A DNA stretch of 64,000 nucleotides from Owenia fusiformis (lineage: Eukaryota > Annelida > Polychaeta > Sabellida > Oweniidae). The stretch's first letter is position 1, and each line of letters begins with the position of its first letter. The translations under genes were made by a program, and so were the position numbers. A model generated the notes under the pieces. That model was given only the letters and a program-made list of their open reading frames with translations, searched no databases and had not been told where the DNA came from. Shown piece by piece: positions 45,268 through 57,129 of the stretch. The stretch is taken from the NCBI GenBank assembly GCA_903813345.2, contig CAIIXF020000006.1, forward strand, positions 38,841,936 through 38,905,935, given 5' to 3'.

Positions 45268-47470
45268 CAATCTTTAACATCTAGGCATGTTTACTTTATA
45301 GATCCTGAAAATAAATTGAGCTGATTAATTTCAGAGCAAGCACTGAGCCATATAGCTCAGCACAAGCAGTGTTAAAGCCAGGCATAAGTTTTGGAATTAT
45401 TTCTTAAATCAAAGTTGAATTAAGTTTTTTAAATGTGTTTGGAACATTAAAATTGGATTTTATATATTTTTAGAAAAATCGTTACTTGAAAATGAAAAAT
45501 CGTTACTTGAAAACTGTAATTTTTGAGAGCTTTGTATATTTCTTACATTCATATCTAAGTTTGATTGACGGGTTAGCGGTAATTTATACAACCCTTGGAG
45601 TGTCAATGTTATGTCAATGTTATGTTCCCAGGGGCGCAGTGAGTCCTAATATGTCCCTGGGCCTATGATATGGAACCTTAATCATAAAAATGTGCATACT
45701 TCATGGAGGAAGGATAATTTTCTATTAGCATATATGTTTATGCGGCGTGGCCATAGTGAACAGAAGCCCCCCCCTTATGTTATATGTAGGTTATGCAGGC
45801 CCATAGCCAGGGGGGGGGGGGGTTCAATGGGTTCAGGTAAACCCTCTTGGCCAAAAATTCTTTAAAAATCATGCAGTTTTCACCATTCTGAGCACTTTTA
45901 AGTGATTTTGGCCATTTTTGGACCAAACTTGCCAAAAGTGACCCCCCTGGAAATTTTCAAAAAGCGAACCCCCTTGCCTGGGGGGTTTCACTTCAATATA
46001 CCTCTTGATACCTATGTGCCGCGCCAAAGACTCCCTTTTTGAGCATGTTTTTCCATGTCAATTTCCTCTCAAGATTGAAAGTTTCCATGGTTAATTCCCC
46101 TTATACTTATAAAAGTCAATTTTATTCATCTAACTTCATAAAAATTCTAAAAAAATCACCATTTCAGTGATTTGTCACCTCGGCAACTGATTTAATAACA
46201 TTTTTTGTTGAAATACTGATTTTTGACCCAGTTACTTTTAGGTACTTCAACAAATTTTCCATGTCTTTTTTTCGTCTCAAATTGGCCAGTTTCAATGGTT
46301 TACGCACAAAGCCAAAATTGGCCATGCTGCATGCACACACCTACCCAAATTAAACGGAGTGGACCCCCAGGCCCCCTTGGCAAATCCTGACTTTAGGCCT
46401 GTATTACATATAATGGAGAACTTCCCACAGGAACTTGTAGCACTGATATGAGGTGCTTGTCAGATCTGAGTCAATATATAGTAGCCCGGACAGAATTGTT
46501 CAAGGGTCACTTTTTCTTTAACAACTTTTTTAATTTTCTAAAAGTCTGACTTACAAAAAAATGATTTAAGGAACATCTCTTACTTTATTGATATTATCGT
46601 CGTTCATGGTAAGAGATGAAAGTTAATATTTAAAGATTGTCATAGGCCTATAGATGGGGTCATGCTGCCACTGTTACAATTCTGATGTAGTACAAGAACT
46701 GACCAATCCTCAAATACAAGAAGTCAAACTCCCTTCAAGGGTTTTGAACTCAAATGTTCGGGGTTATGTCCAAAATGATGTAAAAAGGGTGGCGCCCCAA
46801 GGTTGTGATGAGACTAGGTCCTCAATATTTTCAAGAGGTCCAAACAGCCAAGAGGCGAGTGACTGGGAAAGGCATTAAAAACTGTGGCAGTATTACCCTA
46901 TAGTTGCACGGGTTAAACGAACTAAAGATGCTAATCCACTCAGTGTAACAATAGAATGGCCAAAAAACCTTAAAGGCAGAATCTGATCTATAGGGGGTGA
47001 CAAAATTACAAGCAACATGTATAATTGACCTATCGATCTATTTCTTACAATATCAAATACAATATCTCCCAAAAGATTCACAATATGTTATAAATTTGTG
47101 AAGTTATTTAATGATTCAAAGTGCAAAAATGGGTGAACAATGTTTAAATTCTCCCAAATAATAAGAATGGTAACCATTCTTATGGAAAAATAATACATAA
47201 TTGTAAAACTCTTTAGTTTTTCTGGAATGAAGTATGCACTTTTGTGATTTTTAGAAAATAGACATGACAAAGAATGACATGAGCCAAAAATATTCTAAAA
47301 TTGAAACAATTTTTTGTTTAACCTGCTCGCATATAATATCTGATTCTCTCTTTAAATCCTGCGACCTTACCAATATACTGCGCATACAATATATGAACTT
47401 TTTAAGAACCAGTATACAATTAACAAGTCAATTTAAAAGAAAATGTTTTAAATGCATTCATTAGCTTATA
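45268..47470. other. Upstream flank of the minus-strand gene; repeats, no gene
   Basis: The promoter of the minus-strand gene should lie here, but no core element is recognisable. At about 45790-45985 there is a repeat with outer gcc(a)tagccaggggg-type G-runs, a poly-G tract and tttggccatttttggaccaa. A diverged piece of it occurs at 3640-3725. A 74-codon plus frame at 46654 has no support. Confidence 0.45.
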
Positions 47471-49828
47471 CAGACTTGCCAACCTCCCGTTTTTCTATGG
47501 GAATCTCCCGTAAATATTTTGTTTTTCAGTAAAAAATACCAAACTCCCGTACCGTTTTCTCCCGTAAAAACTCCCGTAAACTCCCGCAGCATATTTCTAC
47601 TAAAATCTCCCGTAATTTAAAAAAAAAATATGGCTGTAAAATCTCCTGTATTTTTGCTGAAATCTCCCGTAAAATCTCCCGTATTCAGGTATTACTCCCG
47701 TAAAATCTCCCGTATTCTTGGTATAACTCCCGTAAAATCTCCCGTTTTCTGGTATAACTCCAGTAAAATCTCCCGTATTCTTGGTATAACTCCCATAAAA
47801 TCTCCGTTTTTTGCTGTCGAAATCTACCGTATTTAAAAGGAATCTGACAAATTTGTGACCTTGATTATTACAGGCATGCTTCTTTCTTTTACTCCAAGAA
47901 GCATTGGCTCCCATGGTTCACTTTCATAAATAACTTAAAAGTACTTCATTCCCATGATTCAAATTGCTTTTCTGCGAACAGTTTGGTGTAAGTTTGCACA
48001 CCAAATGTCCACAAATGGGGGCCAGTTCATATTCTGTCATACTTCTGTCGGGAGAATACATTTTGTTTTTATATGGCGCTAAACAAAATATTTCCGCAAT
48101 ATAAGGCGCATTATGGGTAGGGACTGGTGTGAAATAATGAACGTAAGTGACATCTATCTTAGATTATAAGTTCTAATTAATTTATTAACTGCGCATGCGT
48201 CATAATAATTTCAACCAATTAAATCGCTGGATTTAATGCTCATGCGCGAAAAACCGAACCTAAAAATGGAACCTCACGCAGATTGCCCTTAGCATATAGT
48301 GAATGCCACACAGTGTTTTCAGTAGGTTTGTCCAAGATTGCGTCCCTGGGACGTAACGATTTTCAAAAAATGCGTCTCCCCTCAAAAAACTGCTTCCCTT
48401 GAAAAAATGTTCCCGGGAATTCAAAGTCACGCTTTTACACTAACCGAAATAAAGTTGATGAAATTTTGTATCGCTTTTGCTATTTATCTGTCTAAATCAG
48501 TGTTCTGGCGGGTCTAGTATGTCATTGAATGATACAGATACCATCACTTGTGAGGTATGACCTATGTTCAACCATTAGAAACACATTTTCTTTGCGTATT
48601 TCGAAGCAATTAGCGACTGATTTTGCTTTAGTTTAGGGGCAATCTGCGCGAGGTTCAATTCTTTGGTTCAGTTTCTTGCGCATGCGCATGCACATTCTTA
48701 AATAATGATCTTGTGATCGCACTTGACCAATAGAAAATGGTTTAAATCTGGTCCTCAGCTAGCGGCCAATCGTAAGACTCGTACTGATTACTGCTCGGAT
48801 ATCGAGTATTGGATAACTATTTGACCTATCACATGCCTCGTACTATTTCGATCATGAATCACCTTCCGGGAAGGAAACTTCGAAAGAAAATTTTATTTCT
48901 TTGTAGAATTTCCTTCAATTATTTAGTGGATTCTGACGAAATAAAGAGACCGAAGGTAAGTGGATTCACGAAGTGATTTACGAAATTCAAATTGCGTCCC
49001 AAAAACATAATTATTTTTTTAATTTACGTCCACCCAATCTTGATTTACGTCCTCTCAATTGGAGGACGCCGTTAATGAAACCTCAGCCACATATACATTT
49101 TACTTAGCTTTGATCAATTCGTTTTCAAAATCTACCGTAAAAACTCCAGTTTTTTCAAAAATCTACCGTAAAAACTCACGTTTTTTCAAAATCTACCGTA
49201 AAAACACCAGTTTTTCAGAAACCTACCGTAAGAACTCCTGTTTTTTCAGAAATCTACCGTAAAAATTCCAGATTTTTCAAAATCTAAAGTAAAAACTCCT
49301 GTTTTTTCAGAAATCTACCGTAAAAACTTCCGTTTTTTTCAAATCTACCGTAAAAACTCCTGTTTTTTCAGATATTTACCGTAAAAACTCCTGTTTTTTC
49401 CGAAATCTACCGTAAAAACTCCTGTTTTTTCCGAAATCTACCGTAAAAACTCCTGTTTTTTCCGAAATCTACCGTAAAAACTCCTGTTTTTTCAGAAATC
49501 TACCGTAAAAACTCCAGTTTTTTTAAAAAATCTACCACAAAAACCTACCGTAAAAACTCCCGTTTTTTCAGAACCTACCGCAAAAACTCCAGTTTTTTCT
49601 GAAAATTTCCGTAAAAAAGTCACGTTTTTTAACATTTACCGCGAAAAATACCTTTTTTAAAAAATCTCCCCGCAAAAACTACCATTTTTTCAAAAATCTC
49701 CCGTAAAAACTCCCGCTTTTTTCAAAAAACTCCCGCAAAAATACCGGATTTTGAAAAAAACTCCCGTAAAAGTACCGCAATTTTTTTTAAATCTCCCGAA
49801 AATTTTTCATTTTATGTTGGCAAGTCTG
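47471..49828. mobile_element. 2358-bp element with 13-bp TIRs, TTATA duplication and CCCGT arrays
   Basis: The left tip CAGACTTGCCAAC and the right tip GTTGGCAAGTCTG are perfect inverses. TTATA lies on both sides (47466-47470 and 49829-49833). Within are a left array (about 47480-47835) of tctcccgtaaaa units and a longer right array (about 49127-49800), in the same direction, around a 1.2 kb core of ordinary sequence. No transposase is recognised. The tips resemble those of the CAGAGCTGTCAA element at 25078, so they may be related families. Confidence 0.85.
49127..49800. repeat. Tandem array, about 31-bp unit, roughly 20 copies
   Basis: The unit is like aaatctaccgtaaaaactcc followed by tgttttttcag. 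It is homogeneous in the middle and degenerates towards the right end of the element, where units read tctcccgcaaaaa. Confidence 0.85.
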
Positions 49829-50313
49829 TTATACCAAAGCAGCAGTCTACATGACTTCATTCATAGGCGTATCACATTTCTTAGATATTAAAGATGCATT
49901 ATGCCATAGGTTTCTCCCCCAGACAATCAATGATGTCCTATTGTTATTGCTCATATAATGTCTCACATACCATGGATATATCTTGAGAATAACTTTTGGG
50001 TATATTATTGCCAAAATATCGGAAATAATCAACAGAACAACCAAACTCCAGAATTAAACACAATCGATTCCTCGGCTAGCGAGGGGAATCCCCATTGAGT
50101 CATACAAGCGCCTTGAACCAGGCAGCAAATCAGGTATATGATAAACAAATTCAACGACCAATCATATAACAGGAGGACTTTCCCGGTATGTTCAAACTTC
50201 AGATTGAATTAATTTCTTCAAAAATAATTAGATTGGCCAGCACAATCGCAGAATTAACACTGAAAGAGGGGGATTTGGGACTTCTTCCTTGGTAAGTAGA
50301 TGGGTATATATGT
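49829..50313. other. Intergenic; no feature seen
   Basis: Unremarkable sequence between two mobile elements. Confidence 0.4.
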
Positions 50314-52480
50314 CACGCGGTAGTATCTCTTCGGGACGTATCGAAACCACTCCGTCCCGAAAAACCGTTAATTTGAATTTAAAACCTACCCCAGTGTTTG
50401 AAAATCAAGGATTGTGAGTCTCACACTTCACCGTTTTTCTTCAAACTTGTTCCGTACAAAGCTTCACAGAAATACCTTTCAGTCGATACATTGTTTTTGT
50501 GTACAAAGTACCTCGTTTTAGCGGCGTTTTGGTCCCCAGCTGTGAGATAAAGCAAATTTTCATAACTTTCAACTGTAAGAAAGGTTATCTCGCCAGTCTT
50601 CTACCCATTCTCGCCCATAATTTCAGAATGGACTCCCATTACAACCTTCCATCGCTACGTCTTGATTTTTGGGCATCAAACGCAGCAGTTTCTAAATCAT
50701 CCACACATCTCTTCAAATTTGACCAATACGTCCCGTCATCTTCCACTACGCCCCGCCGAGTCTATCACTATACACGTAGAGTTGCATTCTAAAACAATTT
50801 GTCCATCGATGTGTCCGTTTGTAGGTTGCCATTGTCGATTCTAAATACCAATCGGATTGTGTTTTAAGATTTACCCATTCTTGTCCATTTTCAATATACC
50901 TATAATAGGGTGGTCCAAAATCTCCCTAAAATTTAGACTTCCCGATATTGCAATATAAAGATTTTAATTACTGAACAATTGAAAATATTTTTAAGAAACG
51001 TTTAAAGTGCCCTATCCTTGAAAAAATGTTAAAATGCGAAAGGATGGGTGATGTCAATTGTCCGTCTTGACCCTTCTCTATTATATTACGAAACTTCCTC
51101 AACATAAGCCTAAATTATTTTATTGTCTTTCCTTCTTTATTATTTCAGTCTAAAATTCTTATTTTCAATTTTCTATAATTGAATTGAACAATATCCTCCT
51201 CGGATTATTCTTTTTGGTGAGGCAAATTCTGTCAGAAATTCTACTTTCTTCTGAGATGGAAGATTCTAACTTTTCTTCCATAAACAAACACCACAGGAGG
51301 TCTGTCCCCAGTCATGGAGATGTCCCAATGCCATACTACTCTGTGTTAAATTGTTTACAAATTGTGCATTGGAACACCTCCTTCGGCTGGCTGAGCTGTT
51401 GAAGCCGTCAGACTATCATAACTTTCCAGAAAGACACTTCATGATATTGATGTTTACATTACAGAGGCAAAAACGCCAAAACCATCTCGCTTCAGAAAAT
51501 ACTATGAACATACAAACAACTTTAGGGCAAGTTAATCTTCAAACTTTAGTTGATTGAATAACAAATGTCTTTCTGGAGGTTAAATTGTCTTTAAGCATTT
51601 TCACTCACACAATTATATTATTTTCAGCATAACGTTAGAAACATGTATCATTTTATATGGTACACGTTTCATAATGTAATCCAATGGAATCATACAGAAG
51701 AAAGGTTGACACACAACAGTTAAAATCTTTATATTACATTATCAGACCAAGTCAGTAGATGTTGTTTATATACCAATTAGTGTTGTATGATGATGCATTC
51801 TTGGTTTCCTCACAAAATCAAATACAGGACAATTACATATAATTAAAGTTAAAAAGCAACATCTTCACAAACATTTAAATTATCAATTTCATGCAATCAG
51901 TTATATAGTTATACTCCGTATGTATGCTAAACTTAAGACTGGTGTTAAGAATCGACCAAGGCAAACCTATGTAAAATTACACAACGATGAACAAAATGTT
52001 TTAGAATACAACTCCACGTTTGTAGTCATAGACTCGGCGGGGCGTAGTGGAAGGTGACGGGACGTATTAGTCAAATTTTAAGAGATGTGTGGATGATTTA
52101 GAAACTGCTGCGTTTGATGCCCAAAAATCAAAACGTAGCGATGGAAGGTTTTAATGGGAGTCCATTCTGAAATTATGAGCGAGAATGGGTAAAAGACTGG
52201 CGAGATAACTTGACTTACAGTGGAAAGTTATGAAAATTTGCTTTATCTCGCAGCTGGGGACCAAAACGCCGCTAAAACGAGGTACTTTGTACACGAAAAC
52301 AATGTATCGACTGAAATGTATTTCTGTGAAGCTTTGTACGGAACAAGTTTGAAGAAAAACGGTGAAGTGTGAGACTCACAATCCTTGATTTTCAAACACT
52401 GGGGTAGGTTTTAAATTCAAATTAACGGTTTTTTCGGGACGGAGTGGTTTCGATACGTCCCGAAGAGATACTACCGCGTG
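50314..52480. mobile_element. 2167-bp foldback element with about 450-bp inverted arms and TATGT duplication
   Basis: The ends are CACGCGGTAGTATCTCTTCG and its inverse. The arms (50314 to about 50766 and about 52032 to 52480) are nearly identical inverted copies. TATGT lies on both sides (50309-50313, 52481-52485). The central 1.27 kb has two short frames (51184-51402 and 51351-51557) without a recognisable domain. A 5-bp duplication with ends starting CAC is seen in Transib elements, but the match is too slight to assign. Confidence 0.85.
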
Positions 52481-52549
52481 TATGTGGTGAAACTCAATAT
52501 GCAAAAAAGTCCAGAGGGGTCTTGATTGTGCTATCCTATGGCAGAGAGC

Positions 52550-54934
52550 CTCTTTAACAAACCAATTGTGCTTCCCTATTTAACCCAACATTTTTCCAAA
52601 TATCTTCAATAAGATTACAATCTATAAAGTTTGTGTTCTAAAGTTTGCAGCAGGGTGTTATATCTGATTGCCACCCATTTCAATGTATATGTAACAAATT
52701 CAAACCTGGTAACGGTTTTATGAATACATGTATAAGCCTATCAAAATTTCTTATGTACAGGTACAATGTATGTATAACGGATCACATATTGTTCACAGAA
52801 ACAAATGGCTATTTCTTGGCTTAAGTCTACTTAATCTCTTCTAGTGCTTTATAGAAGTTCATATTCTGCTTTTGAAAATCTGGTCAATCCATTGCAGTCG
52901 TTATTGTGGACATTAGGCAGAATTTCTCACAAAATAATGTAAGTAAAAAAGTAGGTCGAATCAGTCTATTTAAGGATGGTGCCCAAATATCAATTGTTGT
53001 GGGAAGAAAATAGTTGTTGAATGACAGAGTTAGTTTTGTTTGTGAGGTGGGAGTGAATGATGGTTTTGTTAGCGAAATAGTGTTGATTTTTTAATATTCA
53101 AATGTTAGCTAGGGGAGGAGGTTCAAACCATAATGAAAGTCATTTTCAATGACTCGATAATTCGACACCAACCCTAATAGTAATGGAACAGTGTAGATGT
53201 GTAATCTTTTTCTAAAAAATAAATGCTTTATTATGGTTTCTCTACACAAAAATTATTGACAAAAATATCCAAATCAATAATGTTTCGTTCTTTATCTAGA
53301 ACAATAATGAAGCTAGTGAAAATACATAGACCCCTATATCAATATTATTAATAAAAACACTATTATTGATTTATGTATTGTTTTATCTGTAGAAAGAATG
53401 GGAATTTAGGCAGTGTTGATACGGAATCTTGCTTTCGTGTACAGACATACATGTTTACCTTACTAACAGAGACAGATCCAAAAGGAATTAAGACATTTCA
53501 GCTACTACTGTTAAAGCCCATGGGCCAATAGCAAAAGTAAGAATGAAAGTTAAGGCAGTGATCACCAGTGTTGCTTTTGGAATCTTACTTGTATATGTAT
53601 ACCTTGTCAATTTAGACAAATCCATGGGGAATATAGACATCCCAGCTTTTAAAAAGCCAGTTGCAAACACGTGGATTAATGATAGGCAAATGAATCCTGA
53701 AAAACAGTATAACAACACATTGGATAATAAACAACAAGAGGGTGTTCCACAACAAAGGCGGAAGGTTAATACAGCACATCAGACAAGCAGAGGTGTTTTC
53801 TATCTGAAAGTTAACAAAGCGGGGAGCTCCACACTCCAAGCAATGTTTAATAGATATGCTGATAAACACGACCAAATAGTTGGAATGCCATGCAGTAATT
53901 CTGGTGTTGAGAGACACTTGGTGGGATGGCCTGAACCATTTAAACCAGAACATTTAATCCCTCTGAGCAAGAACTACACACATTGGGAACACTTAAATGA
54001 GCATATAAAATACAGTTCAAAAATCAAACAAGTTATGGCCCCAGGGAGTGTATTCATAGCTTCCATCCGTGAACCATTTTCACATTTCTATTCATATTAT
54101 AACTTTTACAAAATGGAGAACACTTATGAAGGATATCTCAAAGAGCCTAATAAATTCAAATATTTTGTAGATAATGTTAAAACCATGCCGCACCTTGAAC
54201 TTATACATCACATGCCTCCTAGTAATCCAATTGCACAATGTTTTGGAATCAAACAGGAGGAACAATATAGCACCATAGCAATACAAGAAAAAATCGAAGA
54301 GATCGAAAAGGAGTTTGACTTAGTTATAGTAGTTGAGCACATAGAGGAGAGCCTGATTTTGTTGACAGAATGCTCGGATTTAACAACTGAAGATGTAGTA
54401 ATTTTGAAAAATGCAAATGTCAGGAACTTTAAAAAATCAAAACAAATTTTAACTCCTAATGAGTATGAGAACCTCATCCAATGGAACTTAGCTGACTCAA
54501 TGATATACAATCATTTCAATAAAACTCTATGGGAAAAGATTGACAATTTTGGCCGTGACAAAATGGCTATAAAAATCGAAGAACTCAAAATCGCTAAATC
54601 AAAAAAGCAGAAAGAATGTGACACTGTTCAGAGGAAAACTAATTTGAAAAGAACAGATGATTTAAAAATAAAACATGACTGTATGATCCCAAACCTAAAT
54701 CATGTAGGTGCTGATAGATATTTCAGGAATAAGATGACGAAGAAAGGAATCTATGATATTGAAAAGGCTCAAAAAACATGTAAATTTCCTCCAGGAAAAC
54801 ATGGGGAATAGTATGAAAATGTGAGCAAATATAAACATTTCATTAAGAATTTAAGCACACTAAAAGAACATACTTTCAATGAAACCTTTTGTGAGAGTCA
54901 AGTTGGCAAAGTATCAATTTCAATCTGTAGAGTT
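52550..54934 (+). repeat. Segmental duplication, right copy (contains the intact sulfotransferase gene)
   Basis: Matches 9313-13976 without the two insertions present there. It keeps empty target sites at 52952-52953 (TA) and 54851-54854 (TTAA). It begins 70 bases after the foldback element and ends about 40 bases before mariner 2. Confidence 0.85.
53543..54811 (+). CDS. Galactose 3-O-sulfotransferase-like protein, intact
   Basis: This family (galactosylceramide/galactose 3-O-sulfotransferases) moves sulfate from PAPS to the 3-OH of galactose on glycolipids or glycoproteins in the Golgi. The 422-residue frame fits a type II membrane protein: a short cytoplasmic start, one membrane segment (about 5-23, AVITSVAFGILLVYVYLV) and a luminal stem. 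It has the 5'-phosphosulfate-binding motif with Lys-Ala-Gly-Ser-Ser-Thr (about 87-104) and a 3'-phosphate-binding motif ([17 protein letters not shown], about 174-190). The substrate cannot be told. ATG 53543 is the first start after an in-frame TAA about 60 bases upstream. The coding region is a single exon, with a shared acceptor-like tract near 53393 suggesting a 5' UTR intron. Its paralogue at 12361-13629 carries a stop. Confidence 0.85.
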   Translation: MKVKAVITSVAFGILLVYVYLVNLDKSMGNIDIPAFKKPVANTWINDRQMNPEKQYNNTLDNKQQEGVPQQRRKVNTAHQTSRGVFYLKVNKAGSSTLQAMFNRYADKHDQIVGMPCSNSGVERHLVGWPEPFKPEHLIPLSKNYTHWEHLNEHIKYSSKIKQVMAPGSVFIASIREPFSHFYSYYNFYKMENTYEGYLKEPNKFKYFVDNVKTMPHLELIHHMPPSNPIAQCFGIKQEEQYSTIAIQEKIEEIEKEFDLVIVVEHIEESLILLTECSDLTTEDVVILKNANVRNFKKSKQILTPNEYENLIQWNLADSMIYNHFNKTLWEKIDNFGRDKMAIKIEELKIAKSKKQKECDTVQRKTNLKRTDDLKIKHDCMIPNLNHVGADRYFRNKMTKKGIYDIEKAQKTCKFPPGKHGE

Positions 54935-54974
54935 TTTCATGCTTTTCATATTTTTGACATATTTTCAAAATATA

Positions 54975-56966
54975 CGAGGGGTGATTCAAAAGTAATGGAC
55001 AAAATTTTATAGGCATACTAAATTTCACCCAATCAGTCTAATTTTTTCACAGTGAATAGATCAATCAATTCTCTACTTTGTGTCGAATTCTCATTTAAAT
55101 GCATTTGAAATTGTTTCAGCATGCGTAACCATGGTAACAAGGGTAAGCATGGGTGGAATTGGTTTTTTAATGATAATTGAATGTTTTTGTCATTTTTGCT
55201 TGATTTCGTTTTAATGACTCAATTACCACACATGATATGTCTAACAAGCATGGTAATGCAATTGTCAAGCAAGACTCACATGCCCATGTGTTTGCTGTTG
55301 AGTTCTAAATTCAGCAACCAATTGTGCTATGACATCACAATGATATTTCTAAGAATGATGAGTCACAGTGAGTCAGAAAGTAGATCAGACTCTTAGACTC
55401 ACACACATCCAAGAAATGTCTACTTTACAAATCAAAGTTAAGCAAAGGATTGTTATTGAATATTCGGTAGCTACTGGAGAGACAAGGCAGGCAGTTGTCA
55501 AGAAAATAAAAGAGACACATGGAGACAAGGCCTTGTCAAGGCAAGCCATTGAGCGATGGTACAAACACTTTAGTGAAGGGGATACGAGAGTCTTAGATCT
55601 AAAGCGATCTGGAAGGCTCAAGACTGGCCGCACTGATAACACTATTCACCATGTAGAGTCCATCCTAAATGCAGACAGGAGATTGACACTGAGAGAAATA
55701 AGTTCCATTACAGATGTGTCCTACTCTACAGTACAAAGGATTGTAAAATGCGACCTAAATATGAAAAGTGTGTGTGCCAAGTGGATTCCTAAGCTTCTTA
55801 CCGAAGAACAAAAGCAACAACGTGTCGAAGTTGCGCAGGGTTTTCTGAAGCAATACAACATTGAAGGAGAAGGATTCCTAAAACGTATAATCACTACTGA
55901 CGAATCATGACTATACTTTAGAGATCCAGAAACTAAACTACAATCTACACAGTATATCAAAAAGGGTGAGCGGCGCCCAACAAAGGCTAGGCAAAGCAGA
56001 TCCTCTGACAAAGTGATGATTGTTCCCTTCTTCGATTATGATGGCGTGATCCTGACCCACTATGTTCCTCCTCATCAGACTATCACGGGGAAATACTTCA
56101 CCAAGGTAAACATGATATTTTCATCCGTTTTAATCATTGTCAATTTAAAAGGAGAGAATGAAGTCATAATAGCTTTAAGCAAGATTAATAATTTGAAAAT
56201 AGATAAATAAATAAATGAATGAATAAATAAATAATGATATTTCACTTTCAGGTTCTAAAATGCAATCTTGGACAGGCACTTCAAAAGAAAAGGAAAGACA
56301 CAAGAGACAATCGTTTGTTACACATGGACAATGCCCCAGCACACAGGTCCAAGCTAGTTCAGGATACTCTTGCAGCATTCATGGACATGCCTCAACTTCC
56401 ACATGCTCCATATAGCCCTGATACTGCTCCTTGTGATTTGTATCTTTTTCCCACCCTTAAGATGGCATTAAAGGGACAATCCTTTCAGACATTAGCTGAG
56501 CTGCAAATGGCTGTACAAAAACAGCTGATGGATTTGGGCATGTGTTCTCTGCATGGGTGCGCCGACAGAAGAAAGTAATTGAACTTGGAGGAGAATACAT
56601 TGAGGATTGAATATAATTCAAATGGATGATCATCAGGAATAATAAGGAATGATATGGATTATTATTGAACTTACTGCGATATGCTTTTCATATACATCTT
56701 GCATTGCAAAATATATTGCACCAGCAAACTTTTCATTGAAAATCCATTTGTTATTATGATGAAAATAGCCTTAAAAATGGATTCCGGGTGTATGCACCAT
56801 GATCCAAGAGAAGTGCTCTATCTCAAAATGTATTTGCATTTAGTTAATAAAATTTTAACATCTAATAGATAATTGATTAATCTTTATTTGTACAAAGTTT
56901 CATTCAAATCTGGTAAAGGTAAGCGTGCCTATAAAATTTTGTCCATTACTTTTGAATCACCCCTCG
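54975..56966 (+). mobile_element. Mariner element 2 (1992 bp)
   Basis: The ends are CGAGGGGTGATTCAAAAGTA and its inverse, inverted for about 40 bases, with TA on each side (54973-54974, 56967-56968). It holds a broken transposase with an intron. It differs clearly from mariner 1 in TIR sequence and length. Confidence 0.95.
55416..56610 (+). pseudogene. Mariner transposase 2, TGA and frameshift, with an intron at the same site as mariner 1
   Basis: ATG 55416 opens paired helix-turn-helix regions (RQAIERWYKHF, VSYSTVQRIV). The catalytic region reads TTDES then TGA (55908-55910) where Trp is expected, YFRDPE, and after a 146-base GT-AG intron (56106-56251) HMDNAPAH and HAPYSPDTAPCD. Thirty-five residues lie between the second and third Asp by my count, one more than in mariner 1. 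Near 56540 the frame shifts; the expected ending (KKVIELGGEYIED, stop at 56608-56610) is in another frame. It is inactive as it stands. Confidence 0.85.
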
Positions 56967-57116
56967 TATTCCTCAAAAAACAACAATTACAAATGCAAAT
57001 GATCAATCTTGGATGAACTCACTGGACATGGAGTTACATGTATGATTGATACAACTCTGTACAACTAGTCACAGTCTTTCCAATGGGTGTAAAATTGTAT
57101 TAATCAGTTAATTTAG
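56967..57116. other. Short spacer between mariner 2 and LINE B
   Basis: It may include the 5' end of LINE B, whose start I cannot define. Confidence 0.3.
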
Positions 57117-57129
57117 GCTTCCGGTTTCA

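Noticed and set aside
51184-51557. Two short ORFs in the core of the foldback element as a possible transposase
   Set aside because: About 70 codons each, overlapping in different frames, with no catalytic motif.
12700-55910. Three near-intact genes each broken by TGA (12700, 33260, 55908), suggesting recoding of TGA
   Set aside because: The residues expected there differ (Gly, probably Ala or similar, and Trp), no selenocysteine signal is seen, and TGA is used as the normal stop in mariner 1. Independent nonsense changes explain it.
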